A stretch of DNA of 64,000 nt from Psilocybe azurescens (GCA_023853785.1 JAJIRX010000675.1:62001-126000), one strand, 5' to 3'; shown: positions 11,013-25,140, numbered from the stretch's first letter. The notes: generated from the letters alone by a model not told the origin. A program made the numbers and translations.

Positions 11013-14000
11013 ATGGCCTTTCTTCTACTATGGCTGCAGCTTCGAGCCCTCATATGGAAAAACTGGATTGTTCTCTCTAGACACCCTGTCGTGAGTTTGT
11101 CTATTTCAAAAATTCAACTACCTAACCATCTCCTAACCATCAGACGACCATCCTACGCTGTTTGATTTTGCCCATTGGATATGGATTCTTTCTTAGTTAT
11201 GCTCAAATATTCTTCCATAGACTGAACCATGTACGTCCCACCATTCTACAAGTTTCAAACTCACTGACTTTCGTCAATCCATAGTATGGAGTCCAAGGCT
11301 ACGTCCCCATTCTCCCACTGCAACGGCAGTACGAGGGCCAAGGCGTGTTTTTGTGGGCAGACGAGACCGATGGGACTTCTAATCCATCGCCTTCCGCCAT
11401 AATCGCCCGAGTAACGTCCGAATTCACCCCCAAGCAACTCGCATCGGTCAAACAGCTGGACACAATGGACGATATACGCCAATACTGCCCTCAGAACTTC
11501 AATGGCATGTCGTCGTGTTTTGCTGGCATAGGATTCTCCAATAGCGTGGTCAGCGCTAGTGCTCCGGATACTTTTCAAAATATCGTGAATTATACGATCT
11601 TCGCCGACGCAGGACTCAGCTATATCGAGTTGTCCAATCACGGCAGCGATTTTGAGAAACGGATACTTCCCCTGCAGTGGTCGCTAGACAAGGTGCGCTT
11701 AGAACTTTCTTCCAAAGCCAAAGTCTTGTTCCTGTCTAACATCAAGTGCCTCAGGCAATCATAGAACTGCGGACAGGAAATGAACAAGCGACGCCAATGG
11801 AGTGGCCTTACTCGAATTTCACTAATCACGACCAGAGCACAAATTTTCGGCGCAGTACGTTGTCGTAAAACGCTACTACTATTCTTCCAATTTTTGATCG
11901 CTGCCGCATCAGGTTATATCCGAGGGATACGGGAAATCATTGGCCTAGCTTTGTACGCATTCGCTATCGAGAATTTGCCGTACCTGTCAGCTCACTCGAC
12001 AACAAAGTTTTCTTTGCTTTGTTGGTGTCTCGTATCAAATTCCAGGGTCTGTGGCAAGCGAACGCGCCCTCCTTATTACGGCACATATGAAGGCCATGGG
12101 ACTCCTTGACTCTGCGAGGATACTGTGAAGTTCACAATTTTTCTGTCTCACAATTCTATACTGAATAAACCAATGAATTCAGGTCATGGCATGTCAGTAT
12201 CTCTCTGACATATCTTCCGGCATGGATCGCAGTTGGTTTGGCATGGAAATACCTCATTTTTTCCAGTCAAGTGTCGTTCTCATGGTTGGCCTGCACATTC
12301 TTCTCGGCTTGGTTTTGGCTAGCTGGTCGTTCATAACTGCAGCGCCGTTCTCGAAAAGCCCACAGTTGGCCGCTATAATCTCGACCTTCCTGGCAATCAT
12401 CTTCGCGCTTTTGGGTCTGGTGCTGAATATCACTCAGACGGCGCCTATCGTTGTATTCTCCATCATTTTCCCGCCATCTTTCTACATCTTTGCTTTGAAG
12501 GCCATATGTGGATACGAGAACCATTTGACTGCGGTTGACATTCTAAAAGGTGATCCGGATAGGGGGATTATAGTTCTTCCTCTTATTTGCGCAGCAGTCG
12601 TGAGTACTCCATGAACACTTTCTGTGAATTATGTGATCAACGTGTCATTGTAGATCAACATCTTCCTGTGGCCTTATCTCGCAGTCCTCCTGGAAAGGCG
12701 CTTGCATGACGTGCACAAACAAACACCGAGGCGTCAATCAAACGTGCCTTGGACCTTCTGGAAAAAGCAAACCCCAAAGGAGAAAAGTGCTGACTCCACC
12801 CTGCTTCCCGATAATGTGGCTGTCTCGATCCGCAACCTCAGCAAGGTGTACAAAGCCTCGAAGATTATAGGGCCCAAGAACGAGGTGACTGCGGTTCTGA
12901 ATCTCAGTCTGGACATACCAAAGACCGGAATATACGTGATGTTGGGATCAAATGGGTAAGGTCTTATTTTCTCCGCTCTCCCATCAGACTTCTTACTGCG
13001 GGCTCATATTTAACGAACCTTCATAGCGCCGGAAAATCTACCACGCTATCTGTTATTGCTGGATTATCGAGCATTTCATCTGGTAGCGTGCTATTCGAGG
13101 GGGTGATTCTCGTCCTCGTCGAGGCGCGTTGGGTATCGTCCCTCAGAAAAATGTTCTGTTCCCTGAATTAACGTGCCTACAAACGCTCCGAGTCTGGAAA
13201 TCGGTCAAATGGTCCGAGAATTCTGACAGCGACGAGGATCTAGAACAGCTGCTGCGGGATTGTGATTTGGGAACGAAGATCAATGCCAATGCAGCAACTT
13301 TGTCTGGCGGGCAGAAGCGAAAGCTCCAACTAGCTATCGGCCTCCTCAGTGGTTCGAAGAGTGCGGTTTCGTCCTACATTCTTTTGGTAGATTATGCATT
13401 GATGTTTTTTTTCGTCGCAGTTGTTCTCGTGGACGAGTGCACATCTGGTGTCGACCCCCTCAGCCGGCGGGCTTTATGGAAAACTTTACTTCGATTCCGT
13501 GAGGATCGTACTATAGTCTTCACCACTCATGTACGTCATCTTTTAAACGTTACTAAGCTATCGCAATTTTTCATTGTGCATATAGTTCCTCGACGAAGCC
13601 GATTTATTGGCAGACCATATCGCCATTCTTGCTCCTCCTGGGAAGGTTGTCGCTTCTGGATCCCCGGTCACTCTGAAACGAGATTTTGGTCAAGGATATT
13701 CTGTTCACGTGTCTATCACCGATGCTTCAAAGGTTGAATATCCTTCGGACGAAAAGGACGACATCATGCAGGCCATTCAGGAGATTGTTCCACAAGCCTA
13801 TGCTTCGAATATTTCACCTCGTCTTGTGTGCTATCACCTCAAGACCAGGGATACTGATACCGTCACCCGTGTTCTCGAACTGCTCGACTGTGTCAAAGGT
13901 CTCGGGAAGATTTCCTCGTACGATCTTATGGGAACGACAATAGAAGATGTTTTTCTCAATGTAATGAACGAAAACCAGATCACGGGGAAAGCGTCATTCG

Positions 14001-16861
14001 ACAGCTCGTCTGCTGGTACTCTCGCAGAACCCCTCGAGAAATTCTCCGCCGCGAGCATGGATCTTCCATCCGGAAGGCCGGTGTCGTCTATCAGACAGGC
14101 GGTTACTATTTTCCACAAACGATGTTTAATTGCAAGACATAGTTGGCTAACTCCTCTCCTTTCCGTGCTTGTCGCCGTGGCTGGATCATGCATACCTCTG
14201 CTTATGATCAACGGCCGAGAGCAATTGTGTACCCCACCACTCGGCGATATTGTCCCCCCACACCGCTTTACCTTCCATTTTCACCTCTGCTTATGAAGGT
14301 TGCTAATGTATCACCTGCAGACAGCATATATGCGTCACCCCTGGGATTGTGTCTACGCTTGGACGGAGCACGGACGTGCTTCAGGTCACCTATTTGTCGG
14401 ACAATGTGACTTTCGTGGATGCGTTTACGAATAGTCGCAATATGTCAATAGGTGGAGTGTCTATCGATCAATCTACAGGTGAATCTTTGATCGCATGGGA
14501 AGCCACCCAACCTGGATACAAGGGTTTAACGACGCTCAATCTCGCAAGCAATATTCTATTAAATCGAGCGCTTAACTCCTCAGGAAACGCAGCTCCAGTT
14601 CCCACTCTCATCCAGGGACAGTACATCATGTTCAACAAGTTGACTGCGGCTACTCTCGTATATTTGAAATGGATGTTCTTCTTTTGGAGCCGTTATGGTG
14701 CGTCTTTTCTGTTGTGGAAGTGATCTCTGCCATGTATCTGACTTGTACATTGCAGGCAGTGTATCCTGCGTTTGCGGCTCTGTACGTCGCCAGAGAACGG
14801 TCTTCATCGGTTCAAGCGATGCAATTCTCAAATGGCCTGACAAATCCTGTTGGCCTGTGGTTAGGCCACCTAATGTTCGACACTATATTCTCTACACTCC
14901 TTTCAACTATTATCGTTATTGTCTTTGCTGTCGTTTCAGATCAGTTCCGTGGACTTGGATTTATGGTAAGTGTTACTGATGGCCATGATGCATTAAGTTG
15001 CATTGCTTACGCGAGACTCTCAGTGGCTTATCCTCGTCATCTACGGTATCACTGCAAACCTATTTGCGTATTGTCTCTCATTCCTAGTTTCGACCCCACT
15101 GGCTGCATTCGCACTCGTTTCCGGCTACCAATTTGTCACATTTATTGTAAGTCTTGCCTTCATTCTAAGTTTCTTTATTGCAAAATGCTCAGTCTTCGAT
15201 TTCAAAGCTGTATGTGACGGCATATATGGCGATTTTCACATTTTCCCGATAGCAAAATCTGCTCGTTTGGTGACTATCGTTCACTTCTCATCTTCCTTCA
15301 TCTCTCCGGTCACAAGTATCGTCAGTTATTCCTCATTGTACTTATGTCTTCGTTGCCTAATTGATATTTTCTAGACTCGTGCGGCCCTAGTATCGGTGAA
15401 CATGTTTTCTCTGGGGTGTAAAGGGTCCAATTTCGCAGGGAATAGATCACTTATATCGCTCACGAAACTCGGAGGTCCTCTCCTGTATCTGATCTTGTAT
15501 GCCATTGGACTCTTTTCCATCTTGGTCTGGTTGGGGTCTGGATCGATATCTTTGGCATCCTTAAGGAAACGCCCGCGATCGGGAACAAACTCCGCTTCTT
15601 CTGTCAGACTGCCCTCGGATAAAATTGAAGCGGGCAAGAAAGACTTCTCTGTATCATCCGACTCCACGAGCCTCCTGGAGGTCGCTGGGATATCCAAAAA
15701 ATTCAACCACAAAAGTGTGACTGACGATGTCAACATCTCAGTTCCGAGAGATACAATCTTCGCTCTTCTCGGACCAAATGGAGCAGGGAAGACGACAACT
15801 TTCAATATGATACGTGAGTTTTTGAAGTACACTTTTCTTTTCGTTTTGCTTATCTGACAACATATATCGGTATAGGCGGTGACATCTCGCCCGACGCAGG
15901 CGATGTATTTATTGACGGACATTCTGTACTACACCATCCACGTCTTGCTCGATTGGCCTTGGGAGTCTGTCCACAGTTCACAGCCATTGATTCACAACTT
16001 ACCGTTCGGGAACATCTGGTTATTTACGGGCGACTAAAAGGGTTAAGATGGGGTCGAGAGCTGGACGAATCTATCAACATGGTCATGCAAGGCACTTCGT
16101 TGCACATGTATGCGGATAGGATGGCCAACAAACTCTCAGGTGGCAATCAGAGGAAATTATCCTTAGCCATTGCGCTTTTAGGAAATCCGTCCGTAGTGTT
16201 AATTGACGAATTCTCTACTGGCATTGATCCAAAAATGAAGCGGGAGATGTGGGAGACGCTGCGGAAGGTGTCTACGGGCAAGGCCATCCTCATCACGACT
16301 CGTAAGATTTTCATGCTGAAGTATACCATTCTTTTGACGTTGATACTTCTTTTAGATTCGATGGAAGAGGCGTCCGCTCTAGCCAGCTGTGTTGGTATAC
16401 TAGCTAAACGGATACTCGGTAAGCCTGTCTAATCAAATTTCTCGGCGTCGTCTGAATTTGCTGCTTCTTTTTTAGCTACGGGAACGACAGCGTCCTTGTC
16501 TGAGCGTTATGCTATTTACGAGGTTCATTTCACTTGCCGCACCCGCGAGGATGTGGTTAAAGCACGAGCCCTCATGGCTAACATCCCAGGAGCGACAATG
16601 GCCGACGATGTCGCCACCCGCTTCGAAGTTCCCGTCAGGACGATCGACCCAGACGTCGTAGACAGTTCCGAAGCAGCTTATGACGGGTGTTCGCTGGCAA
16701 AACTGTTTGGCGTTCTTTCATCAAATGATGACGGATTGACCGAATATACTGTGGAGAAAGCATCGTTGGAAAGTGTATTTCTAAAGGTTATTAGAGAGAA
16801 CAACGTCAAAGAAGAAGATAAACACCAGACGCTCAACAAGGCCTGGTGGAAAAAATGTTAG
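11013..16861 (+). CDS. ABCA-type full-length ABC transporter
   Basis: The gene has many exons and the layout membrane domain, ATPase, membrane domain, ATPase. It opens MAFLLLWLQLRALIWKNW, the usual first helix of fungal ABCA proteins. The first ATPase has a Walker A (GSNG, intron at 12956-13026, AGKST), signature LSGGQKRKL near 13300, Walker B IVLVDECTSGVDP (joined across 13361-13420) and TTH-FLDEADLLADH. The second has LLGPNGAGKTTT near 15770, LSGGNQRKL near 16135 and VVLIDEFSTGIDP near 16200. The tail EYTVEKASLESVFLKV is typical. Members export lipids or other hydrophobic molecules; the substrate is unknown. Frame breaks occur at homopolymers 12257-12262 (T6), 13099-13103 (G5), 14254-14259 (C6), 14338-14341 (C4) and 15241-15244 (T4). 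One added base restores each conserved frame. The exon around 11930-12060 is also unresolved. Confidence 0.9.
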
Positions 16862-18516
16862 TCTACAGTACCCTTCTTGTTTCTCATCAATAGCTGTAAT
16901 TTCCAACGGACTCTTGTACGTGAACAGTATATCATCGATACCGGCCATGTAGTTTTATAATCTTCATCCTCGTCCTCGTCCTCATCTGCATCTATTTATT
17001 ATTTACCACGCGGTTATTACTTTCTGAAGTAAGATGCCTCAGACACCGAATCTAATCAAATGCACATCGCACTGATCGGCGTATCCTGTGGATGGTTTGA
17101 ACAACCATGACCACGAGGTGTCCATCCGAATCGGATCTCTGAAGCTGTAGGTTCTAGTTTTCGACCGAGCCAAAGACGCGGCCGAACTACCATCTGATAA
17201 GTGCTATCACTTTCCAGCGAAATTGCCAATTAGAAAGCTTTAGAAAGGCGCCCATGGCAATATGAATATCAAATATGATGTACACCTATGTTGTCCAACT
17301 TTGGTGTGCGTCTAGGCGGCTGTGCTTGCTTCGGCGCCTTCGGTTCTAAGTACTTACTGTGAGATGGAATGCCATGTACCCCAACTCGTGTACTATACTG
17401 GATTATTTTGACATACAGTGACATACAGCGAAACGTAATTTATTATACGGGAATGGTAGGCCTAAGCGTAGATTCCGAAATTAAGATAAATCGACCAGTG
17501 GATTGTTTGTTTGGCAGAGGCCGATGACTGGTAGAATCATAAGTGTTTGCTTAGCCCACAAGATATGACTCCATCCATCTACTAGTATCCCTGTTGAAAT
17601 GCCGACGACAAGCTGGGAACTTAGATTCGAACGGCTTCACTTTCTCTAGACACTCATGGTTAATGAGCTAAAAGCATAGGACAGCAATATTATTTCAGTA
17701 GTACAACGGCCTTGAACAAGTAGGAGTGGATATCGTGGAGGAAAACCGGGTGTAAAATACATATTGTGAACGACCCTGGCCTGCATTTGAAGGAGTGTAC
17801 CTAGCAAACGTTTTCGCTATTTGGTAGATCTTGTAAGAATATATTCCCTGCGTTATGTCGCTTAAGGCTACCTTTATTCTGAAACAATTTTCGGGACAAT
17901 CGTAAATTGAGCGTGCACAAAGGTATGCTTTTTGTATATTTTCTACAGTAAGTTCCTACGAAGCCACCGTCCCTCATTTAGGTAGAGACCGAAAAACCAG
18001 GAAAAAAGGGACAGAAAAGGGAGAAATTTTAAAGTAATCATATCCATCAGAGTGGGGAAAAACACATAATGATTCGTAACATGTGCATAGTATTTAACAA
18101 GGAGGTGGGTGGATGAGTGACGGGCAGGGATAGAGCTCCGAGTGAGCGACATGCGTTGGGGTTCGTAAGGTTGTTGAAGCTTCAGATGAAAGAGGTGAAG
18201 AAATGAAAGGAATGGAAGTACCAGCAGTTGATCGTAGTATGGGTATTGATCATGAAAGGGTAGGCTGATGTGAGGGCGAGGAGATTCGTAAATTTAAGCT
18301 ATGAACAAGGACAAAGCAGAAGAAGCGTCACCCCATGAGTGCCCGCCAAGGGAACTGATAAAGAAGGAGCACAGAAAGAGAAGAGAAACATGACGATCGA
18401 GAGAACGACAATACCAAATGGAAATGAAGAATGAAAGAGAGAGAATTAGTCCGAGGAAAGCATGAGCGTGACCTCTTTCATATAGATGAAGTTAGTCCAA
18501 CGTGTCTATAGCCAGA
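16862..18516. other. Intergenic, nothing recognised
   Basis: This is a convergent region of about 1.65 kb with only short open frames. It probably contains both 3' untranslated regions. I found no tRNA cloverleaf: a TTCGAAC-like string near 17630 lacks the flanking stem. Confidence 0.45.
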
Positions 18517-21500
18517 TCATTGGCCAGAGTTTCCCTGATAGTTTTCGCCCTTTGCTCCGAGGGCCTTGAGGGATTGGCAGAGCTGCTGTACTTCTAGATC
18601 CAGATGTGCCTTTCTCACTCTGCGCGCTTCCAGGTCATCGTGAGGGATATGGTAAGATTGTCACTGAAGGAGTCGGCGACACTGGCACCTGATCGGACGG
18701 CTCAACAACGATTACAGGCTGCTGCACGGTAGCCTGCCCTTGACTGTGCTGAGGAGGCAGAACAACCTGTCCAGGCATCCCAGTCCCAGCAACAGCGGCT
18801 TTGTCGTTCAGCTCGTGCCAAAGCGCAGTGACGATGCTCTGCACCCACTTCTCGCGATCCTCCACCTTGCGCGCCTTGATCTTGCGGTCCGCCCACTCGC
18901 GGCCGGACCCCATGCGCATGAGCGTCCATATGTTGCTCAGCACGAGCACGACGATGACGAACCACAGGATCGTCGTGCTTGTGCTCTGGTCCCATGCGTC
19001 GCGGATGAGCTCCAGCGCACCCTTGGTGCTCCGCCCGGCAACCTGCCACGCGCCGTCGAAGGTGTCCCACGCCCACTGCAGTCCCCGCGCGTTGCGCTCG
19101 CGTTCACGCTGCTTAAGCTCCTCCTGCGTGGGGTGTTTCTCGGTGGCCGCCTCCACGGCCTTCTCGATGACGGCCGGTGCCCCTGGAGCGGCTTCCGGGG
19201 GAGCGACGAGCGCGATGGAGGCGTCTATGCCCTCGGGCAAGAACTCGGACTTGTGCTCCTGGATATATGCCCGCATGGATTTTTCGAGTTCAGCATGATA
19301 CACCTTCTGTCCGTCAATGGCCGACCGTTCGATGATACCTATTCGCCGCAAAATAAGGTGTATCAGTCATTTTGATGGGGAAAAAGAATAGCAAGATGGG
19401 GACAACGCGCAAGTAACGTCTACATGGTAATCCAAAGCTACGAACCACACAGGCAGGCGGGCAAGTAGCCAACCAAGGGTCTCATAAGAAGACAGAAAGA
19501 GATCACCCACCTTTGATAAAACTCCTCCCCGTCCACTCGACCTGCGTAGTGACAAGCACCCTCGTACTGATCGGGCCCGCCCACGTCACACACGTCCTCG
19601 TTTTGACCGAGAACACGCCCCCGCTCGGCACATCCGGCGTGCGCGTCGTCGTCACCGTCGACACGTATTGGTCAAAATCGCAGTACACCATCTCGTCCTT
19701 CAGCTCACATTTCGTCTGCTTGGGCCCGAGCGAGCCGTTCAGCGGCTTGATGTACGAAAAGTTGCGCGTGAGCAGTTTCGAGCCGGGGACGACGGGCGAC
19801 CAGTCGGACATTTGGATATCTGAGGGGAGAGGAGGGTAAGAGCGGGTAAAAAAAAACAGATGCGCAGTTAGAATGAGGGGAAATCCTTTTGGGTACAGAG
19901 CGGAGAAAACGAAACGCACCCAGCAGCTTCTGATTCCTAACCATGAAATCCTTGATGAACCCACTCGTGAACATCAAACTATTGATCTTCTCGGGCGTGC
20001 CAGGGATCGTCACGTCCATGGCAGTCTCTGAATAATGCTTGTTCTCCTTTCCACACGTACACTGCGTCGCCTTTCTTTGCGGCGCACCGGCCGGCGCTGC
20101 AGCGGGCGCAGCCACAGACGCGCCGTTGCCGTTGACACCATTCACCGCTGCCCCCGCCCCCGCCCCTCCTCCCTTACCCGCCCCAGCACCATTAATGCCA
20201 CCCACAACCGAGCCCTCCACCGACCCCCTCCCGCTCGACATATACGAGACATTATCCTCCGGCCTCGCCAGCCTCCAAATATTGAAAATCACATCGAACG
20301 TCGTGTCCCGCGAGAGGAACGACGCGAACGTGTACTTCGCCTGCCGCGTGGTGATCTGGATCGCGTTGGGGATGACGAACGCCGTCATCTTCTTCTCGAG
20401 CGAGGTGATTTCGTAGATTGGGATTGAGAGCTGTTGGGTTATGTACGAGAGGAAGGAAGGAGGAGAAGGGGAGGGAGAGAGATCAGCGCTGGTTTTTGAT
20501 GTGGATGTGATAAGAGAAGAAATGGAAGTGGAAGAAGTGGAGCAATGAAGATCGAAAACATGCGAGTCAGATGTCCTCGTCGACGCTAAAGCAGACGAGG
20601 ACGAGAACGGCGAAAGAGTAAAAGAACCAGACGCCGAGACCGGCACAGCTCTAGGTTTCCCATCAAAACCTGGACAGTCGACGTCGACGTCGAAACCGAA
20701 GATACCATTCCAACGATAAATGAAAAGGGGAAACGAAGAAAGAATTTAGCAGAGAAGATGAATCAGAAATTCCCGAGACCCGCGCCTCAACAAAAGTAGA
20801 GCAAGATGAATCGAGACATGCACACTATGCAGAATTCAAAATCATCCTGGTCTTAAACGCATCGCGCCTAGTGACATGGTAACGCCATGTGAATGGGCAG
20901 CAATTTATCGCAAATGTAGCACATTTGCATCTAATATGGTGCTGCAGATGCCTGCATGTATCAAATAGGCGCGGTAACGAAGACGCAGAGATGAAGTTGG
21001 AGAGGAAGAAAAATGGTCGGAATAAATAACGAGAAAAAAGAAATGCAAGGACAGGAAAGACCGCAGTTGGCGAAGCGGTAGCTCGAGCGTGGGCGTACAA
21101 CACAAGGGGGAAAAACGAAAATGAAAGTGCAAAGAGAAACGTGGTCCAACCCTTCCAAAAAATGCGAAAAAAAAGAACGAAAAACTCACATCAGTGATCC
21201 ACCCAAAGATATTCGCATGGAAGCAAATATGGTTCTCCGAGATATAAATCCTTCCCTGGATCAGAATCTCTCTCTGCAGCGCGCATCCGTAATCTAGAAA
21301 AAAAAAAGAAAATGCGACAGAATAGGAAAAGAGGGGTCAGCGACGGCATTCAGAAGAGGGAGCATGTAAAGCTCAAAAGAAGAAGGAAAATGGGAAGGCC
21401 CGACTCCATCCTCCAAAGCCCCATCCTTGCCATATTCCCAATCTTCCACCACCCGCACCCTCCCCAAAAACCTCACCACAAAAAAAAAACCCACAAAACG

Positions 21501-23631
21501 CACCTTCAATCAAATAATCCCCCTCCGGCACCCCCCGGAAAAAGCTCATGGAAATCCGCATTCCGCTTATTACTCGCCACCGCGAACCCCGTCACCGGTA
21601 TATCCTCCTCGCCAATATCCAGGAGATCGTCGCTAGAGAGCGAGCCGCTGCCCGAGTCCGAGTCCGAGTCCGAGTTGTTGCTGCCCGCGGTCGGAGTCGT
21701 CGAGGTAGTACGAGGCGGAGGCGTCGTCAGGCAGGCCTGAGGGGCGCAGGGCGCCGAATTCATTCGCGCCGTCCGCGGATCTCGCGGACGACGCGCGGCG
21801 CGACCGCCCCGCACCGCCCGAGCGCGGCGGCGACCCGACGCTCGACTTGCGCGACTTGCTGCTCCGCGGGGACAGCTCCCCGCTCCTATTCTTCCGCCCC
21901 TTCCCGCTCGAGCTCACCGCGCTCTGCGCGGGCTGCGCGACATGTACGGGTCGTTCTTCTCCCTGTCCCTGTCCTTGTCCCTGTCCTTGGAGGAGCCGGC
22001 GGAGAGCGCGGGCGGGGGCACGGGCACCTGCGGCATCTGCGCGTTGTGCGCGGCGCTCAGCGAGGGGTTCGCCATCGCGAGGCCGGACGCGGCGATGGCG
22101 GACGCGAGGCCCGTCGGCTTGCGCGTCGTCGACCGCCGCCACGGGCGCTTCGACTTGCCGCCCGAGTCGGCGGAGGGGGAGAGGACGGACGAGGTGGTGT
22201 TCTCGCGCTGCAGACCTGCCCCGCCGCCGCCGCCGCCCGGCGCGCCTAGATTCGAGGTGGAGTTCGAGGAGACGGAGGCGGACGTGGAGTTCGACGTGGA
22301 TGCCGTTATCGACGATGCGCCGGGGGCAGCGTTGGCACCGGAGCTGGAGGAAGCCGACGCGGGGAACTTGAGGTCCGTAGGGCTCTCTACGATGGGGCGC
22401 ATCGTCACCGCGCCATTCACCACCACCTCCTCTCCGTTCGCCCCACCCCCATTCCTATGCACGCTGTCGGCTGGGGCCGTCGCTGCCCGCATGTGGCCCC
22501 CATTCACAGTGCCGCTGGCCGTATTCCCATTGGCGTTGGAGTTATAATTCGAGCTGGCGCCACCCAAAGTAGCCACAGCAGCGGCGACGTTGATCTCAGG
22601 AGGCGTCACGCCCCCTTTCTTGTTCTTGATCGACTGGTTCGACGTCTTCTTCCGCACTTGGTACGCCCCAGGAGCAAGGTTCGACATGTCGTTGTCGTTG
22701 TCGGCGTCGGCGTCCTCTGTAGTAGTTGTATTCTTGTTCGCAGAAGTTGAAGTTGAAGTTGAAGTAGACGTGGTGGTGTTGGAAGTGGACTTTGAATTTG
22801 AAGTGATGGCGGAGCCCTTACCCGCAGCGTTGGCGTTGTTGCTATTTTTTGATGCCCCTTGATCCTGACCCGGGCTAAAGCTCGGCAAAGTGGGTGTCGC
22901 GACAGTGTCTTCAGGTTCCGCAGTGTTCGGCTCCCGCTGCTTCTGTTGATATCGCGTGTCCTCGTCGTCGTCGTCGGAAGAGGAATACAGATCCCCGTTG
23001 TGCACAAGAGGCGACGGCGGGACGATGGTGAAGTTCGGCTGTGAGCTGTACGCGCTGCCCCAGCTCGTGCGATCCCCTGCTGCGGCGACGGCTAACGAAT
23101 CCTTATCCCTATTCGTCGAGTCTCCCTTTTAGAGTCCTTCTTCTTCTCAGCCTCCAAAGACTTCTTTCTATCCTTTTCCTTCTCCGATTTCTCCTTTTCC
23201 TTCTGTTTTTCCCTGTCCTTGTTACTCTTACTCCGACTGCGCCCACTCAAAGTAGTGATAATGCTCGGAATCCGGCTTGTGCTCTGGCTCGGACTATCCC
23301 CGTGCCGGTGCTGCTGCTATTATTCGTGCTACTCCTCCTCGACGGGCTTTTCGATGCCGATGTTGTGGACGACGAGAACGATTTGAGAGTGACACTCGCC
23401 TGCGTGGGCGTCGTAGGCGATGCAAGGGACGAAGATGACCCGTTCGAAGTAGTAGCCGCTCGCACCCTGCTTTTTCCTCCCGATGATGTCGACGATGTCA
23501 CGCTCTCGGTGGGGGAGCGCAGCGAGGAGTAGACGTCCGACGAGACCCTCTCGCGCGGGGTGCCGCTGTTGCTCGGAGTCAAGGTTGGAGGCTGAGGATT
23601 TGACGAATTTCTGGAAAAAGTTGGGGGCCAT
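18517..23631 (-). CDS. GRAM/VASt-domain sterol transfer protein (Lam/Ltc/Ysp type)
   Basis: The order is: a long serine-, asparagine- and lysine-rich N-terminus (starts MAPNFFQKFVKS at 23631), a GRAM domain, a VASt domain, a membrane helix and a coil. GRAM begins NADFHELFPGVPEGDYLIE, continues in exon complement(21190..21293) with CALQREILIQGRIYISENHI, and ends in exon complement(19920..20430) with KMTAFVIPNAIQITTRQAKY. VASt spans complement(19920..20430) and complement(19511..19819), for example KPLNGSLGPKQTKC. Exon complement(18517..19338) holds the helix TTILWFVIVVLVLSNIW. Such proteins move sterol between endoplasmic reticulum and plasma membrane at contact sites. Single-base frame breaks are inferred near 18645, 21531-21536, 21684, 21931, 23128, 23299 and 23585. 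Repairing each keeps one long reading frame of roughly 1300 residues. The original stop at 18635 is one of these artefacts. Confidence 0.85.
20431..21189 (-). other. 759-bp intron inside the GRAM domain
   Basis: The donor GTGAGT follows ...IFGWITD and the acceptor CAG precedes LSIPIYEITSLEKK. These two strands are adjacent in GRAM domains, so the whole segment is intron. It is more than ten times the usual length in this window. Confidence 0.7.
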
Positions 23632-24123
23632 GCACACTGGGCGGCCGGGTCGGAATTAAGAGCGGTGGCAGGTGATATGGATGGAAGAAAGGGGCTGGTT
23701 GTCAGATCTTGACTCTGAGTGACGACGATGAGAAGATGAATAGATGGATGGTCTATATTGGATTTGGAAGGATGGACGAGTTAGCAGTTGATCGTGTGAT
23801 GGGGCCTGAGAAACATGGAGCGTACTAACCCGATATCAATAATGAACTGGGCTCTTAATATCCAAGCGTTGATAAGGATAGCTATTAGGAAAGAAGAAAA
23901 GGCTCTCAGCGGGGGTGGGAGAAGGAAGGAAAAGAGGGCAAGCCAAATTGAACCCGTGGACCATCGCTCCAAAAACGTGTTTCTTGTTTTGATTCCTCGT
24001 TGCCTTGATTTCATCTCCTTTTGTCTTGTCGTGTCATTACACATTAAACGCCAGTATAATACAAATCCAACAAAAACTATTACAAAACAATACAACATAT
24101 GTTACGTTACGTTAATGATTTAT

Positions 24124-25093
24124 CTATCCATCGATATGCAACCCAAGCACAACCTGCGCATAAGACAACCCGTCTTCCTTGACCTCCCCATCCACACACT
24201 CCCAAGTCTCATCCACGTCCATGTCCCTCTTCTCGCACCCAAATTCAACATCATCCAGCACGATCACTGCGCGCACCGCAGGCACCATCTCAAACTCCTC
24301 CTCCCCTCCCCGCCCCGCCCGGCCTCTCCCCTTCTGCACGGCCGACGACGAATATACAACCAGGTCAGATAACAGAATCTCCTCTTTCCTCAATTCAATG
24401 CGTGCCCCGCCAAGCTTATCGCCTGTACCGACACCACCGTCCTCCTCGCCCCTCCTCACAACGCTCTGAGTCTTCTTGCCTCCACCAACGACATACTCCC
24501 CATCCACCTCCACCCTCTCAGCCGCCGCCCAGCTCTTCGTTCCTCTCCCCGCAGCACCCGAAACGATCCCTCCCTCCTCTCCTTCCTCGCCCTCCTTGCC
24601 GCCCTCTCCTCCGCCCGCTTCACCCTCTGTCTCTCATGTTCATACGCCCTCACGTCCCTCGCGCCTAGCAGGCCCAAATCCAGGGCATAAGCCTCCTTCT
24701 CTAAAGTGACACCGCCGATATCCTCGACGATATTCTCCTTGCTCTCCTTGTTCCTTATAGTCTGTGCGTGTGCATGTGCCTTCATCTTCTCTGCCTGAGG
24801 CTGAAGCTGCACTGTAGTTGTCATTGGCGCAAGCGCAAGCGCTTCTTGTTGTCTAGGGGCAGGGACCTCGTAGAGCGCCTCATTGGCATGCCTAAATGGC
24901 GCACACGCGTTGCTCTTCGTCTTCGCACCTCGTTCTCACTCCTCTCCTTCTCCAGCGCCCCTTCCCTGCTGTTCTTTGCCGACTTGGCAGCCTTGGACTT
25001 GGACTTGGACTTCGCCTTGGAATCCGCGTTGCCCTTAGCCTTGCTGCCTACAAAGGCGCTGTTAGATGCAGAACGGGAGCGGGCGGGCGACAT
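24124..25093 (-). CDS. Unrecognised basic, coil-rich protein
   Basis: I do not recognise this protein. It starts MSPARSRSASNSAFVGSK at 25093 and is rich in Lys/Ala/Ser at first (SKAKSKSKSKAAKSAKN). It then shows HANEALYEVPAPRQQEALAL in another frame, a charged helix (ERQRVKRAEERAARRARKER) and a C-terminal piece with FEMVPAVRAVIVLDDVE and DETWECVDGE, ending SYAQVVLGLHIDG. Two frame shifts are needed (near 24925 and near 24570) to link the pieces, and base errors of the kind seen thro ughout the window would explain them. The basic N-terminus suggests a nuclear protein, but this is inference. A 10-bp repeat sits just upstream of the start. Confidence 0.5.
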
Positions 25094-25140
25094 GTTGATG
25101 TACGTGCGGTGGGTGGTGTGAAGGGAAATTGATATGGTGT

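Noticed and set aside
17600..17660. TTCGAAC-like string suggesting a tRNA T-loop
   Set aside because: The flanking bases do not pair and no anticodon or D arm could be placed.
20447..20646. Extension of the GRAM exon upstream in the same frame (MPVSASGSFTL...)
   Set aside because: The GRAM domain is continuous only if the CAG at 20431-20433 is used as acceptor. The upstream part is low-complexity intron.
21548..22249. Long Arg/Ala-rich frames on the plus strand opposite the GRAM/VASt gene
   Set aside because: They are antisense shadows of GC-rich low-complexity coding sequence and show no domain.
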